A stretch of 64,000 nucleotides of DNA from Bacillota bacterium (GTDB lineage Bacteria; Bacillota; Clostridia; Acetivibrionales; DTU013). The stretch is taken from the NCBI GenBank assembly GCA_023439545.1, contig JAEXNT010000070.1, positions 17,082 to 81,081 of the forward strand, read 5' to 3'. Positions within the stretch are counted from its first letter, which is position 1. Every line of letters begins with the position of its first letter. A program made the position numbers and the translations under genes. Under the pieces are notes generated by a model, which was given only the letters and a program-made list of their open reading frames with translations, made no database searches and had not been told where the DNA came from. Shown piece by piece: positions 1-8,162 of this stretch.

Positions 1-447
1 TCGACTGTCATAAAAGAGACAATGTATTCCAATAACCTTATTTACCAGGTCCCTGACGGCCAGATAAAGATCAGGAACGGAAAATCGGGCAGGACGACCG
101 GCGTTCCTGTAAAAGAGGCAGATCTTCTGCTGGCGGTAGACGATAACGATTTTATTTACGCGGGAGTCGGGGACAAGAGCGGAAGGCTCACGGATATCTA
201 CTACGGAAAGGCTGAACAGAGCCGGGATGAATGGAAGAAGCTGACGACCGGCAAACCGGTATCTCCCGAAAATATCGTCATTACAGCGGGCGGAGAAATT
301 TATTCTGTTGACGTCCAGAATAGAAGCGTGACCAACCTGAAGGATTCGAGCGTCGTCGAACACAAGGGGGATTTTCTTACGGTACTTGATAATTACGTAG
401 TTTCGACGGACGGGGGCAAATTGACGCTGAAGGTTATAAATAAATAA
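1..447 (+). CDS. 3' part of an unrecognised protein (partial, left edge)
   Basis: The frame is open from the first base of the window and ends at a TAA at 445-447, so this is the C-terminal part of a gene starting outside. An internal ATG at 22 exists, but no ribosome binding site precedes it and coding continues upstream. The visible 148 or so residues are rich in short beta-strand-like stretches (repeated Gly/Asp turns, alternating hydrophobic residues), as in the blades of a beta-propeller or a secreted repeat protein. I see no catalytic motif and do not recognise the family. trxA starts about 100 bp later with its own ribosome binding site. Confidence 0.6.
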   Translation, partial: STVIKETMYSNNLIYQVPDGQIKIRNGKSGRTTGVPVKEADLLLAVDDNDFIYAGVGDKSGRLTDIYYGKAEQSRDEWKKLTTGKPVSPENIVITAGGEIYSVDVQNRSVTNLKDSSVVEHKGDFLTVLDNYVVSTDGGKLTLKVINK

Positions 448-545
448 CACACGGGTGTTTTATTGAATAAATATGTGGTAAAAATAAAATCAGTACACGG
501 GTCGTACACACTTATATCATTAATAATCGGGAGGTAGCAAAATCA

Positions 546-875
546 ATGGCTGGAGAAAATATTGTGGTACTGACTAAGAATAATTTCGACCAATATGTAA
601 ACAATTCCGATAAACCGGTTCTTGTGGATTTCTGGGCTTCATGGTGCGGTCCCTGCAGGGCGGTAGCGCCGGTGATGGAGGAGCTTGCGGCGCAATATGA
701 AGGTAAAGCGGTCATCGGCAAGATAAACGTGGATGAAGAGAGCGAGCTCTCAGCTAAGTTCAGAATCATGAGCATACCTACGGTAATGCTTTTCAAAGGC
801 GGCCAGCCTGCGGACAAAATCGTCGGCGCAAGGCCTAAAAGCGATTTCGAGCAGATGCTGAACAAAAATCTATAG
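546..875 (+). CDS. trxA: Thioredoxin
   Basis: A 109-residue thioredoxin, the usual single-domain length. The redox motif WCGPC is at residues 33-37 (Cys34 and Cys37) after the strand PVLVDFWA, and the cis-proline loop appears as SIPTV. It would be a cytoplasmic dithiol reductant for ribonucleotide reductase, peroxiredoxins and methionine sulfoxide reductase. A ribosome binding site (GGGAGGT at about 530) precedes the ATG, and a rho-independent terminator follows at 914-945, so it appears to be monocistronic. There is no thioredoxin reductase next to it in the window. Confidence 0.97.
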   Translation: MAGENIVVLTKNNFDQYVNNSDKPVLVDFWASWCGPCRAVAPVMEELAAQYEGKAVIGKINVDEESELSAKFRIMSIPTVMLFKGGQPADKIVGARPKSDFEQMLNKNL

Positions 876-913
876 AGGCGGTACAGTCGGTAAAAAGAAT
901 AAGCTTTAAAACT

Positions 914-946
914 AAGAGGCTGTTTTCGTAAACATCCTCTTTTTTG
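914..946 (+). terminator. Rho-independent terminator after trxA
   Basis: An AAGAGG arm pairs with CCTCTT across a short loop that contains an inner TGTTT/AAACA pairing, followed by a run of Ts. It ends the trxA transcript. Confidence 0.85.
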
Positions 947-1022
947 ATACCCATAAAGAAGGATTTTAATAAAATTTATTGAATATATAATATAAACTTA
1001 TTTTCTGTAAAGGGGGATACTC

Positions 1023-1472
1023 ATGCCTGGCGAAAAACGTTTCAGAACCTCGTTCATGGGCGGCTTCAAGAAAGCCGACGTAAATGCATATATAGAAAAG
1101 ATCCTTAGGGAATTCGATGACAAGCTGAAGGAAAAGGATGATGAAATAGCCGGCCTTAAGCTGCAGAGCAAGGATGTCAGGACCAAATATGAGGAGCTTC
1201 AGAAAAAAGCTGACCAGATAAACGAAGACAGGGCAAAGATTGCCGAAGTACTGATCAAGGCCCAGGAAAAAGCCGACCTGATGCTGGAGAATGCCCGCAT
1301 TGAAGCTCTCGAAGAGAAAAAGCAGCTTGAGGAGACAATTGAACAGGACAGGGAGAAGCTCGTGGATATCCGCCAGGAAGTAAAATCCCTTAAGGGTGAA
1401 ATAGTAAACATGCTGAAAAAATACGAAACCCAGCTCGGAGAAGTGGCGCGTGACGAAGCGGAAGCCGGCTGA
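1023..1472 (+). CDS. DivIVA-domain coiled-coil protein
   Basis: 149 residues. The N-terminus (about residues 5-35) has the DivIVA pattern of a basic FxxSFxGGFKKADVNAYI-like stretch, which in the family forms the membrane-binding crossed loop. From about residue 30 to 140 it is almost continuous charged heptad coiled coil (Lys/Glu/Leu rich). DivIVA-family proteins (DivIVA, GpsB, SepIVA) sense negative curvature and recruit division or cell-wall factors. This copy is too short for classical DivIVA and lacks an obvious second domain, so its exact role is open. The ribosome binding site AAAGGGGG lies before the ATG. The gene stands alone between the trxA terminator and the T-box promoter. Confidence 0.8.
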   Translation: MPGEKRFRTSFMGGFKKADVNAYIEKILREFDDKLKEKDDEIAGLKLQSKDVRTKYEELQKKADQINEDRAKIAEVLIKAQEKADLMLENARIEALEEKKQLEETIEQDREKLVDIRQEVKSLKGEIVNMLKKYETQLGEVARDEAEAG

Positions 1473-1482
1473 CATAAAACAC

Positions 1483-1511
1483 TTGATTTTGGAAATAGAG
1501 ACTGCTATAAT
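1483..1511 (+). promoter_or_regulatory. Sigma-A promoter for the T-box operon
   Basis: TTGATT at 1483-1488 and TATAAT at 1506-1511 are separated by exactly 17 bp, just after the DivIVA-type gene and about 20 bp before the start of the T-box stem I. Confidence 0.85.
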
Positions 1512-1533
1512 CTTATCTAATTAAATACTTTAT

Positions 1534-1806
1534 GCGATGAGAGGGAAGAGTAACCCTGTGGATTTCAAAGAGAGCCGGAGGCTGGTGCGATCCGGTAAAT
1601 GAGCAGGAAGAAGGCAGCCCGGGAGCATCGCCTTAAAAACCGGATGGAGATACCGACGGTATCCAGCGGATAAAGGCAGACGTGGCCTCACGTTACAGAG
1701 GATGGGTATTTTATGTACCCGTAAAGAGAACGCAATTGCGTTAATCAGGGTGGTACCGCGGATAACTCCTTCGTCCCTTACAAGGGATAGAGGAGTTTTT
1801 ATTTTG
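1534..1806 (+). promoter_or_regulatory. T-box riboswitch leader
   Basis: Stem I closes by GCGATG (1534) pairing with CATCGC, with a GGG/CCC helix above it. The AGTA loop-E strand and the apical GGCTGGTG motif are both visible. The T-box core GGGTGGTACCGCG is at 1748-1760, and a terminator hairpin (AACTCC... GGAGTT then T-run) is at 1764-1806. The leader binds uncharged tRNA and lets transcription proceed into the Lrp and aminotransferase genes when that tRNA is uncharged. The specifier strand AAGAAGGCAG can be read as GGC (Gly) or GCA (Ala). The UGGU bulge in the T-box predicts a tRNA with discriminator base A, which fits tRNA-Ala better than tRNA-Gly. Confidence 0.93.
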
Positions 1807-1847
1807 GCTTGATACTGTTAATTATTTAATAAAAGGAGAGGATTGTA

Positions 1848-2327
1848 ATGGAAGAAATTCTGGAGATTCTTGAAAAAAACGGACGCGCGAGTGTTGAAGA
1901 GATAGCGCTCATGCTGGACAAGAGCGTTGAAGAGGTGCAGGCGGCAATCAGGAAGCTTGAAGAGGATAACGTAATAGTCGGTTACAATACGCTTATAAAC
2001 TGGGAAAAATCAAACAAGGAAAGTGTGGTAGCCTTGATTGAGGTCAAGGTGACTCCCCAGAGGGGGCAAGGCTTTGACAAGGTCGCCGAACGCATCTACA
2101 GATATCCGCAGGTAAAAGCCTGCTATCTGATGTCGGGCGGGTTCGACCTCACTGTCATAATAGAAGGAAAGAATATGAAGGAAGTTGCGCTTTTCGTTGC
2201 GGAGAAGCTTGCTCCGCTCGAATCGGTCCTCAGCACTGCCACACACTTCGTTCTCAAGAAGTACAAGGAAGAGGGGGTAATCTTTGAAGAAAAGAGCAGG
2301 GATGACAGGGAGGCTTTGATATTATGA
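1848..2327 (+). CDS. Lrp/AsnC family transcriptional regulator
   Basis: 159 residues. Residues 1-55 form the winged helix-turn-helix, with a short recognition region before the 'VIVGYNTLINW' junction. Residues 60-150 form the RAM/AsnC ligand-binding fold, with the signature 'VKACYLMSGGFDLTVIIEG'. Family members bind amino acids as dimers or octamers and control amino-acid metabolism. The gene starts with ATG after AAAGGAGAGG. Its stop overlaps the ATG of the aminotransferase by four bases (ATGA), so the two are translationally coupled and share the T-box leader. It may control the aminotransferase or its amino-acid pool. Confidence 0.92.
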   Translation: MEEILEILEKNGRASVEEIALMLDKSVEEVQAAIRKLEEDNVIVGYNTLINWEKSNKESVVALIEVKVTPQRGQGFDKVAERIYRYPQVKACYLMSGGFDLTVIIEGKNMKEVALFVAEKLAPLESVLSTATHFVLKKYKEEGVIFEEKSRDDREALIL

Positions 2328-3493
2328 ACATGCCGGAGATGATAAAGCCCTGCGTTAAAAATATGCCGCCTTCCGGGATAAGAAAATATTTTGACCTTAT
2401 CAACGAGATGAAGGACGCCATATCGCTAGGCATAGGCGAGCCGGATTTCGTCACGCCCTGGAGCATAAGGGAAGCCGGCATCTATTCTCTTGAAAAGGAA
2501 CACACGCATTATTCCTCAAATCCCGGGTTTATAGAGCTGAGAAGGCAGATCTCGCATTATGTGGAGAGAAAATACAACGCGGTATACGACCCTGCGAAGG
2601 AGATAATAGTAACCGTGGGCGCGAGCGAGGGCATAGATATTGCGCTCAGGGCGCTTGTAGGCCCGGGTGACGAAGTTGTGATACCTGAGCCGAGCTTTGT
2701 CGCATACAAAGGCTGCACCACTTTTACCGGAGCGACGCCCGTAACCATCGAACTCAAAGCAGAAGACGAGTTCAGACTCAAACCGGAACAGCTCGAAAGT
2801 GCGTTGACGAGCAGGACCAAGGTAGTGATCCTGCCCTTCCCGAACAACCCTACCGGTGCGATAATGACCTGCGATGATATGAAAAAAATCGTCGACGTCC
2901 TAAAGGATAAAGACGTTATCATTATTTCGGACGAGATCTATGCCGAGCTCACTTACAACGGAAGGCACGTATCGTTTGCAAGCTTCCCTGAAATAAAGGA
3001 GAAGACGATATTGATCAACGGATTTTCCAAAGCATTTGCGATGACGGGATGGAGGATTGGCTATGCCTGCGCGCATCCTGTTCTGATCGAAGCGATGAAC
3101 AAGATTCACCAGTATGCCATCATGTGCTCGCCGACAACGGCCCAGTATGCTGCGTCCGAAGCGCTTGCCCATTGCGACGCCGAGGTGGATGAAATGGTTC
3201 GGGAATACAACAGGAGAAGGCGCGTCATGGTGGACGGTTTCCGGAAAGCGGGACTGGATTGCTTCGAACCGCTCGGCGCTTTTTACGTATTTCCTTCCGT
3301 AAAGTCGACCGGAATGACTTCCGACGATTTCTGTGAAAAGCTTCTAAAGGAGGAAAGCGTGCTTACGGTGCCCGGTACCGCTTTCGGAAGCTGCGGCGAA
3401 GGATTTATCAGGGCAACCTATGCCAATTCCTATGAAAATATCGTTGAAGCAATGAAAAGGATAGGCCGGTTTGCAAAAAAACACAGGAAATAG
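2324..3493 (+). CDS. PLP-dependent aminotransferase, class I/II
   Basis: 389 residues, the full fold-type I length. The PLP lysine is in the motif SFSKAFAMTGWRIGY. Upstream are the substrate-loop 'NNPTGAIM', the 'SDEIYAEL' aspartate/tyrosine pair and the phosphate-binding 'VGASEGID' start. The MTGWRIGY form is typical of the aspartate/alanine/aromatic aminotransferase subgroup that includes PatA and AlaT-like enzymes. The substrate cannot be set from sequence alone. An alanine-responsive T-box upstream would suggest alanine synthesis from pyruvate. It starts in the ATGA overlap with the Lrp gene. Confidence 0.92.
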   Translation: MNMPEMIKPCVKNMPPSGIRKYFDLINEMKDAISLGIGEPDFVTPWSIREAGIYSLEKEHTHYSSNPGFIELRRQISHYVERKYNAVYDPAKEIIVTVGASEGIDIALRALVGPGDEVVIPEPSFVAYKGCTTFTGATPVTIELKAEDEFRLKPEQLESALTSRTKVVILPFPNNPTGAIMTCDDMKKIVDVLKDKDVIIISDEIYAELTYNGRHVSFASFPEIKEKTILINGFSKAFAMTGWRIGYACAHPVLIEAMNKIHQYAIMCSPTTAQYAASEALAHCDAEVDEMVREYNRRRRVMVDGFRKAGLDCFEPLGAFYVFPSVKSTGMTSDDFCEKLLKEESVLTVPGTAFGSCGEGFIRATYANSYENIVEAMKRIGRFAKKHRK

Positions 3494-3581
3494 CATAAAG
3501 CCTTTTATTTGCTCCGATTATTTGCTATATTATATTTCATAGCATTCAATTTGTGTTCGGAAGTATAAAGGCGGTTGATCG

Positions 3582-4166
3582 ATGACAGGCGGAAAATACA
3601 TTATAGCGACGAAAGATAATGCGATTCAGATCGCGGTCCGTAATATACTGAACCCTAGCGGATATGTTTTTCTTGAACACTGCAGGGAGGGCGTTACGCT
3701 TCTGAGGCTTATCAGGAGTTTTCATCCCGACCTTATAGTGGTGGATGCCGCAATGCAGCTTGGGGAACTCAGAAGTACGCTGGAAACTGCCGATGATGAG
3801 CTGCTGTGTGCCATAATACTTCTGGGTGATTACAGCGATCCTGTAGTCAACATGCTTTTGGAAAAATCGAATGCCATAAGCTTCTGCCCGAAACCGCCAG
3901 GCAGGGAGCTGCTGCTGCATACTGCGGACATGGCTGTAATGAACTTCAAACGGGTATTCTCGATGGGGACCAAGCTTCGTCAGATGACCGACAATTATGA
4001 GAGCCGGAAGCAGATAGATGTGGCAAAGGCTCTGATGATGGAGCACGAAGGCTTGAATGAAAAGGAAGCCTACGAAAAAATGAGAAGAAGGAGCATGGAC
4101 GAAAGACTTACCATGCGGACAGTGGCCGACTTGATCATTCATTCGTACAAAACCGGGGAAAAATGA
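3582..4166 (+). CDS. ANTAR-domain response regulator (RNA-binding antiterminator type)
   Basis: 194 residues. Residues 1-120 resemble a receiver domain ('DLIVVDA' around the expected phospho-acceptor strand). The acidic pocket and the conserved Lys are weak, so phosphorylation is uncertain. Residues about 130-190 are a clear ANTAR three-helix domain: a long helix, then 'QIDVAKALMMEHEGLNEKEAYEKMRR', then 'TMRTVADLII'. ANTAR proteins bind twin hexanucleotide-loop hairpins in leader RNAs and prevent termination. No sensor kinase is adjacent. The gene lies just upstream of prfB, which has its own ribosome binding site 33 bp after this stop. Confidence 0.88.
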   Translation: MTGGKYIIATKDNAIQIAVRNILNPSGYVFLEHCREGVTLLRLIRSFHPDLIVVDAAMQLGELRSTLETADDELLCAIILLGDYSDPVVNMLLEKSNAISFCPKPPGRELLLHTADMAVMNFKRVFSMGTKLRQMTDNYESRKQIDVAKALMMEHEGLNEKEAYEKMRRRSMDERLTMRTVADLIIHSYKTGEK

Positions 4167-4199
4167 ATATTTTCGCATATATTGAAGGAGATGATTAAG

Positions 4200-5301
4200 A
4201 TGCTTGAACTGGAACAATTCAAACTTGATATTGAAAGCCTGGACAAAGCTATCGTCGAAATGGGGGCTTCACTTTGACATCCCCAGACTGAAGGTGGATA
4301 TCGAAGAGCTTGAGCAAAAATCGGCGGAACCCGGGTTCTATGATGATCTCGAGAATTCCCAGAAGGTGCTGCAAAAAACAAAGGCTTTAAAAATGAAAGT
4401 GGAACGCTATGAAAGAATGGCGGCGGACCTTGACGACCTAAGGACTCTGAACGAGCTTGGAATGGAAGAGGACGACGCAAGCGTTATACCGGAAATCAGC
4501 GACGGGCTTGATAATCTCAGGAAGACTTATGAGAAACTCCGGCTGGAAACCTTGCTTACAAAACCCTATGACAAGAACAACGCAATATTGACCCTGCATG
4601 CGGGGGCGGGCGGCACGGAAGCCCAAGACTGGGTCCAGATGCTGCTTCGGATGTATACGCGCTGGGCTGAGGAGCACGATTACGAGGTCAGGATACTCGA
4701 CTGTCTCGACGGCGACGAAGCCGGTATCAAAAGTGTTGCGATCAATATCATAGGAGAGAATGCATACGGCTTTCTCCGCTCGGAAAAGGGCGTGCACAGG
4801 CTGGTTAGAATCTCGCCTTTCGACGCGTCGGGCAGGAGGCACACTTCATTTGCGTCTGCTGATGTTATGCCTGAGCTCGATGAAGAAATCAAGGTGGATA
4901 TCAACCCGGAAGACCTCAAGATGGATGTCTACCGGGCAAGCGGCGCCGGCGGACAGCATATCAACAAAACCTCGTCTGCCGTACGCTTCACACATATCCC
5001 GACGGGAATAGTGGTATCGTGCCAGACTGAAAGATCGCAGTTCCAGAACCGCGATAACGCCATGAAAATGCTCAAGGCGAAGCTGATGGCGCTGAAGGAG
5101 CAGGAACACAAGGATAAGATCGAGGACCTCAAGGGCATACAGATGGATATAGCATGGGGAAGCCAGATACGGTCATATGTTTTCTGCCCCTACACACTTG
5201 TAAAGGATCACCGTACCGAAGTCGAAATGGTAGATGTAAACGCTGTGATGGACGGCGATCTTGATAAATTCATCGATGCTTTTCTTGCAGAGGGGAAATA
5301 A
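4200..5301 (+). CDS. prfB: Peptide chain release factor 2 (programmed +1 frameshift)
   Basis: The start is ATG 4200 after GAAGGAGATG. Frame one encodes 25 residues and meets TGA at 4275-4277 in the classic CTT-TGA-C context. A G-run (4262-4266) acts as an internal Shine-Dalgarno-like element. A +1 shift at CTT continues at GAC 4276 and gives a 366-residue protein. The SPF tripeptide (RISPFDAS), which recognises UGA/UAA, and the GGQ peptidyl-hydrolysis motif (AGGQHINK) identify RF2 rather than RF1. The frameshift is autoregulatory: low RF2 lets the ribosome pause at UGA and slip. It converges with the secreted-protein gene at 5311. Confidence 0.97.
4262..4278 (+). promoter_or_regulatory. prfB: Programmed +1 frameshift site in prfB
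   Basis: A GGGGG tract is followed five bases later by CTT TGA C. The in-frame TGA at 4275 is the RF2-specific stop, and the +1 frame is open to the true end of the gene. Confidence 0.95.
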
Positions 5302-5303
5302 AA

Positions 5304-5323
5304 TGCCGGTCTACATGACCGGC
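5304..5323 (-). terminator. Hairpin at the convergent prfB / secreted-protein junction
   Basis: GCCGGTC (5305-5311) pairs with GACCGGC (5317-5323) around a five-base loop. It overlaps the stop codon of the minus-strand gene. On the minus strand it is followed by a T-rich stretch, so it probably terminates that transcript. On the plus strand the T-run is weak. Confidence 0.6.
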
Positions 5324-8007
5324 TCATAATCGATGGCGCCGTTATCCAAATTGTAATATATACTGAACTGTCTGGTTTCGGCCTTACCGTCCTGACCGCC
5401 GGAAACGGGCAGTGTCAGGATGAAATTATCGGTATCGAATGTATAGGAACCACTTGCGGCGTCTGACCTGACGCCGTATTTATCTTCGATTTTACCTATC
5501 ACATAATCCATCGATATATAGTTGCCTTCCGGCTTGAATATGCTTGTTGCCGGGTTCATAGTCATCAGCAGGAATCCCGAACAGGCTGCGTTTAGCTCAT
5601 ATGTGAATACTCTGTACGGGAGATTCGCCTGCCTGTAGATATCGAGATCCTTGAACACTTTGTCTCCGTATACGTAGACGTTCGTGTCCAAAGCAAACAT
5701 AGACTTCACATAGAGGCTGCATTCCCTTATATAATCCTCCTGATTCGCGATTCTTCGGGTATCCCATGAAAGGCTGCCGTTGTCCTGTGTTACACGTACA
5801 AGGTAGATATGGGACAATTCTACGGCAAAGTTTTTGTCTTCATAATTTATCGTAATAAGCATATTTGATTCGTCGCTGGTAACGGAGATTATCTTTTTGT
5901 CCGAATACCGCTGCCGCAGACGGTTAGCCTCGCTGTTCAATATACTCTGCTTCAGGATACGGTCGATCAGTTCCACCTGACCTTTTTCATAATCGAGCCT
6001 TATTTTGTAGTAACCGTCGTCTTCAGTATTTCCAACTGTTACGAACATCGTATTGTCGGGCTGTATTTTTCCTACCGAGGTTATTTTGAGCCTGTAATCA
6101 AATTTCCCTTTGAGATAATTCTCCGCCAAAACAAGCTTCCGGTTCCGGTGCTCACCGGCAGCCGCCCTTGCCTGGGCTTCTGGGGTATCTTCAAGAACGA
6201 AGGAGGAAGCGATCTTATTGAGCAAGCCGTTCATTTCAGCATCCTGGAAATATCCGTTCTCGGTCATGTATTCCGCGCTTGTTATGAACATAGAGTAGAT
6301 TTTTTTGCCCTTCAGTATATCTATCGAGTAACAGAGCCTGTTCCTGCCGTTCTCATCAATGAATGCGCTGAGCCTGTAAATGGTTGATACGGGCCCGTCT
6401 ATACTGAAATCGGAGAAGAGCAGTCTTGACGCCCTCCCTGCAAATGGCGCTTTGTAACCGATCGTAATGTCCGGCCAGCTGCTTATGGAATTCCCTTCCA
6501 CGCTCTTTATTATGTCTGTAAAACTCGCGGAATCTATTATTCCGCTTTCCTGGAAGATGACGTCCATTGCGCCGGACATTCCCGGTACGACAAGGCGGAG
6601 CCGATCATACGATATGTCGTTGGAAACGTCCAGGAGACTCCAGCTTTCAGGGCATTCAAAGCTATAGCCCTCTTCTCTGTTCAGATATTTAACCATTGGA
6701 ACGTCTTCTACGGAAAATTTGCCGCTGTACGCAGAAGCCGGAAGCTTGTAATCAAAACCGGCCAGTATTTTATCCAATTGCCTCGTCACGTTTTTACCCG
6801 GCTCGGCGTATGCGCTTGTAAGCTGAAGCTTGTAAAGCTTCTTTTCATTTTGTATGTAATAATCGAAATAATATTTCTTTACGCCGTTTTCAACATTTGT
6901 ATAGTAGATATAATTGAAAAGGTTGTTCCCATAATATGAGTAACCGTTTTTCAATATCTCGATCGAAGTCAGGGAGGTGACTCGGAAACGGGAAATAGCA
7001 TCTTCGGCGCCGTTGCCTTCAATGGGTTCGGAGGATATTGAAAAAATCAGGTTAGGGTTTATTTTATAGCTTTTATATGAGTAATCCCCGCCAAGGTTGT
7101 TCTGTACAAACGGAATATATGAATAGGGGATATGGATACCATAACCTGCGTCTGTGTCTTCAAGACGGACATATGTCGGATCTGCCTGGGATTCGGCAGG
7201 ATAGATGCCATGTTTCGCATCCTCTGTCAGAGATTCGCTGTAGAGTATGGCAGGAGCTTTGTGTTGAAAAGCGGCTCCTTTTATCCTGGTGTCCGAAAGA
7301 ACGTACGCTACGTAGGATGACGCAAGGATTCCCAGGTTTTCCCTCGGTATCGTAAAGCGGATCATCTCTATCGTATTTGTGCCGCGTACCGGGATTATCA
7401 GGTCGAGATGCGATTCTTCCCTGTGCCTGAGTCCTTCGTACACCGATATGTTATACAAATATACGCCGCAGCCTTCTATGCCGAACAGGGTATCGCTGCC
7501 CTCATAATAAATGCGCAGGGCAGTTTCCGATTTCCTGCCGGAATTGCTGAGGTAATTCACGTTGTAAAGGCTTTCGAGAGATCTTATATAGCTCTTTTTG
7601 AGATCGAAAAAATGGCTGAACAGCTGATCTTCAGTCAGCGTATAGTCGTTGAAATACCCGCGTAGAAAGGTATAGGCGTCCTCATCCAGCGTCTCGGAAC
7701 TGATTTCGGTCCGGATTCCCGTCATATCGTCCTCAATGTATCTCATCCCGCCAGATTCGCTATTGTCCGATTCCGACGTGCCCGAGGCATTGCCTTCGGG
7801 AGCCGCCGCAGTTGAACTGCTTTCCGGAGCCTGCGCAGTTGAACCTCTTTCCGGAGCCTGCGCAGAGGCAGCACCGCCGGACGACGCTGCTGCAGAAGAG
7901 ACGTCAACAGCGCTGCCGGCGCTGTCTGGCTCCGTAGCAGCCGTTGACGGGACAGCGGCTGAAATTATCAATATTATGGACAGCAGTATTGCTGCTGATT
8001 TCTTCAT
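5311..8007 (-). CDS. Large secreted protein with a PsbP/DUF1795-like segment, function unknown
   Basis: 898 residues from ATG 8007 (GGGTG ribosome binding site about nine bases upstream). An in-frame ATG 138 bp further upstream has no such site and would hide the signal peptide. Residues 1-25 are a signal peptide (KK, hydrophobic core, AVPS-TAA). Residues 26-90 are Ala/Ser/Glu/Pro-rich and probably a disordered linker. The rest is beta-rich. A middle segment (about 500-640) with 'YSFECPESW' resembles the PsbP/DUF1795 fold seen in many Firmicute extracytoplasmic proteins. There is no lipobox or sortase signal. It is divergent from larE and convergent with prfB. Role unknown. Confidence 0.75.
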   Translation of the reverse strand: MKKSAAILLSIILIISAAVPSTAATEPDSAGSAVDVSSAAASSGGAASAQAPERGSTAQAPESSSTAAAPEGNASGTSESDNSESGGMRYIEDDMTGIRTEISSETLDEDAYTFLRGYFNDYTLTEDQLFSHFFDLKKSYIRSLESLYNVNYLSNSGRKSETALRIYYEGSDTLFGIEGCGVYLYNISVYEGLRHREESHLDLIIPVRGTNTIEMIRFTIPRENLGILASSYVAYVLSDTRIKGAAFQHKAPAILYSESLTEDAKHGIYPAESQADPTYVRLEDTDAGYGIHIPYSYIPFVQNNLGGDYSYKSYKINPNLIFSISSEPIEGNGAEDAISRFRVTSLTSIEILKNGYSYYGNNLFNYIYYTNVENGVKKYYFDYYIQNEKKLYKLQLTSAYAEPGKNVTRQLDKILAGFDYKLPASAYSGKFSVEDVPMVKYLNREEGYSFECPESWSLLDVSNDISYDRLRLVVPGMSGAMDVIFQESGIIDSASFTDIIKSVEGNSISSWPDITIGYKAPFAGRASRLLFSDFSIDGPVSTIYRLSAFIDENGRNRLCYSIDILKGKKIYSMFITSAEYMTENGYFQDAEMNGLLNKIASSFVLEDTPEAQARAAAGEHRNRKLVLAENYLKGKFDYRLKITSVGKIQPDNTMFVTVGNTEDDGYYKIRLDYEKGQVELIDRILKQSILNSEANRLRQRYSDKKIISVTSDESNMLITINYEDKNFAVELSHIYLVRVTQDNGSLSWDTRRIANQEDYIRECSLYVKSMFALDTNVYVYGDKVFKDLDIYRQANLPYRVFTYELNAACSGFLLMTMNPATSIFKPEGNYISMDYVIGKIEDKYGVRSDAASGSYTFDTDNFILTLPVSGGQDGKAETRQFSIYYNLDNGAIDYEPVM

Positions 8008-8162
8008 TATGTAAATCACCCTGAATTTATCATAACAGAGAAAACTGTGTAATACAACGGGTGTCAAATACTTGACAAACACTTGTAAAACTAGTGAAAT
8101 ATATGTGCTTTGGAAGTGAGTTATGTGGTAATATATAAACATCAAAACACAGGGAGAAATTT

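Noticed and set aside
512..865. A 117-codon minus-strand frame over trxA
   Set aside because: It is an antisense shadow of thioredoxin; the plus-strand protein has the WCGPC motif.
5304..5323. Bidirectional terminator for both prfB and the secreted-protein gene
   Set aside because: The T-run is clear only on the minus strand, so I assigned termination to that strand alone.
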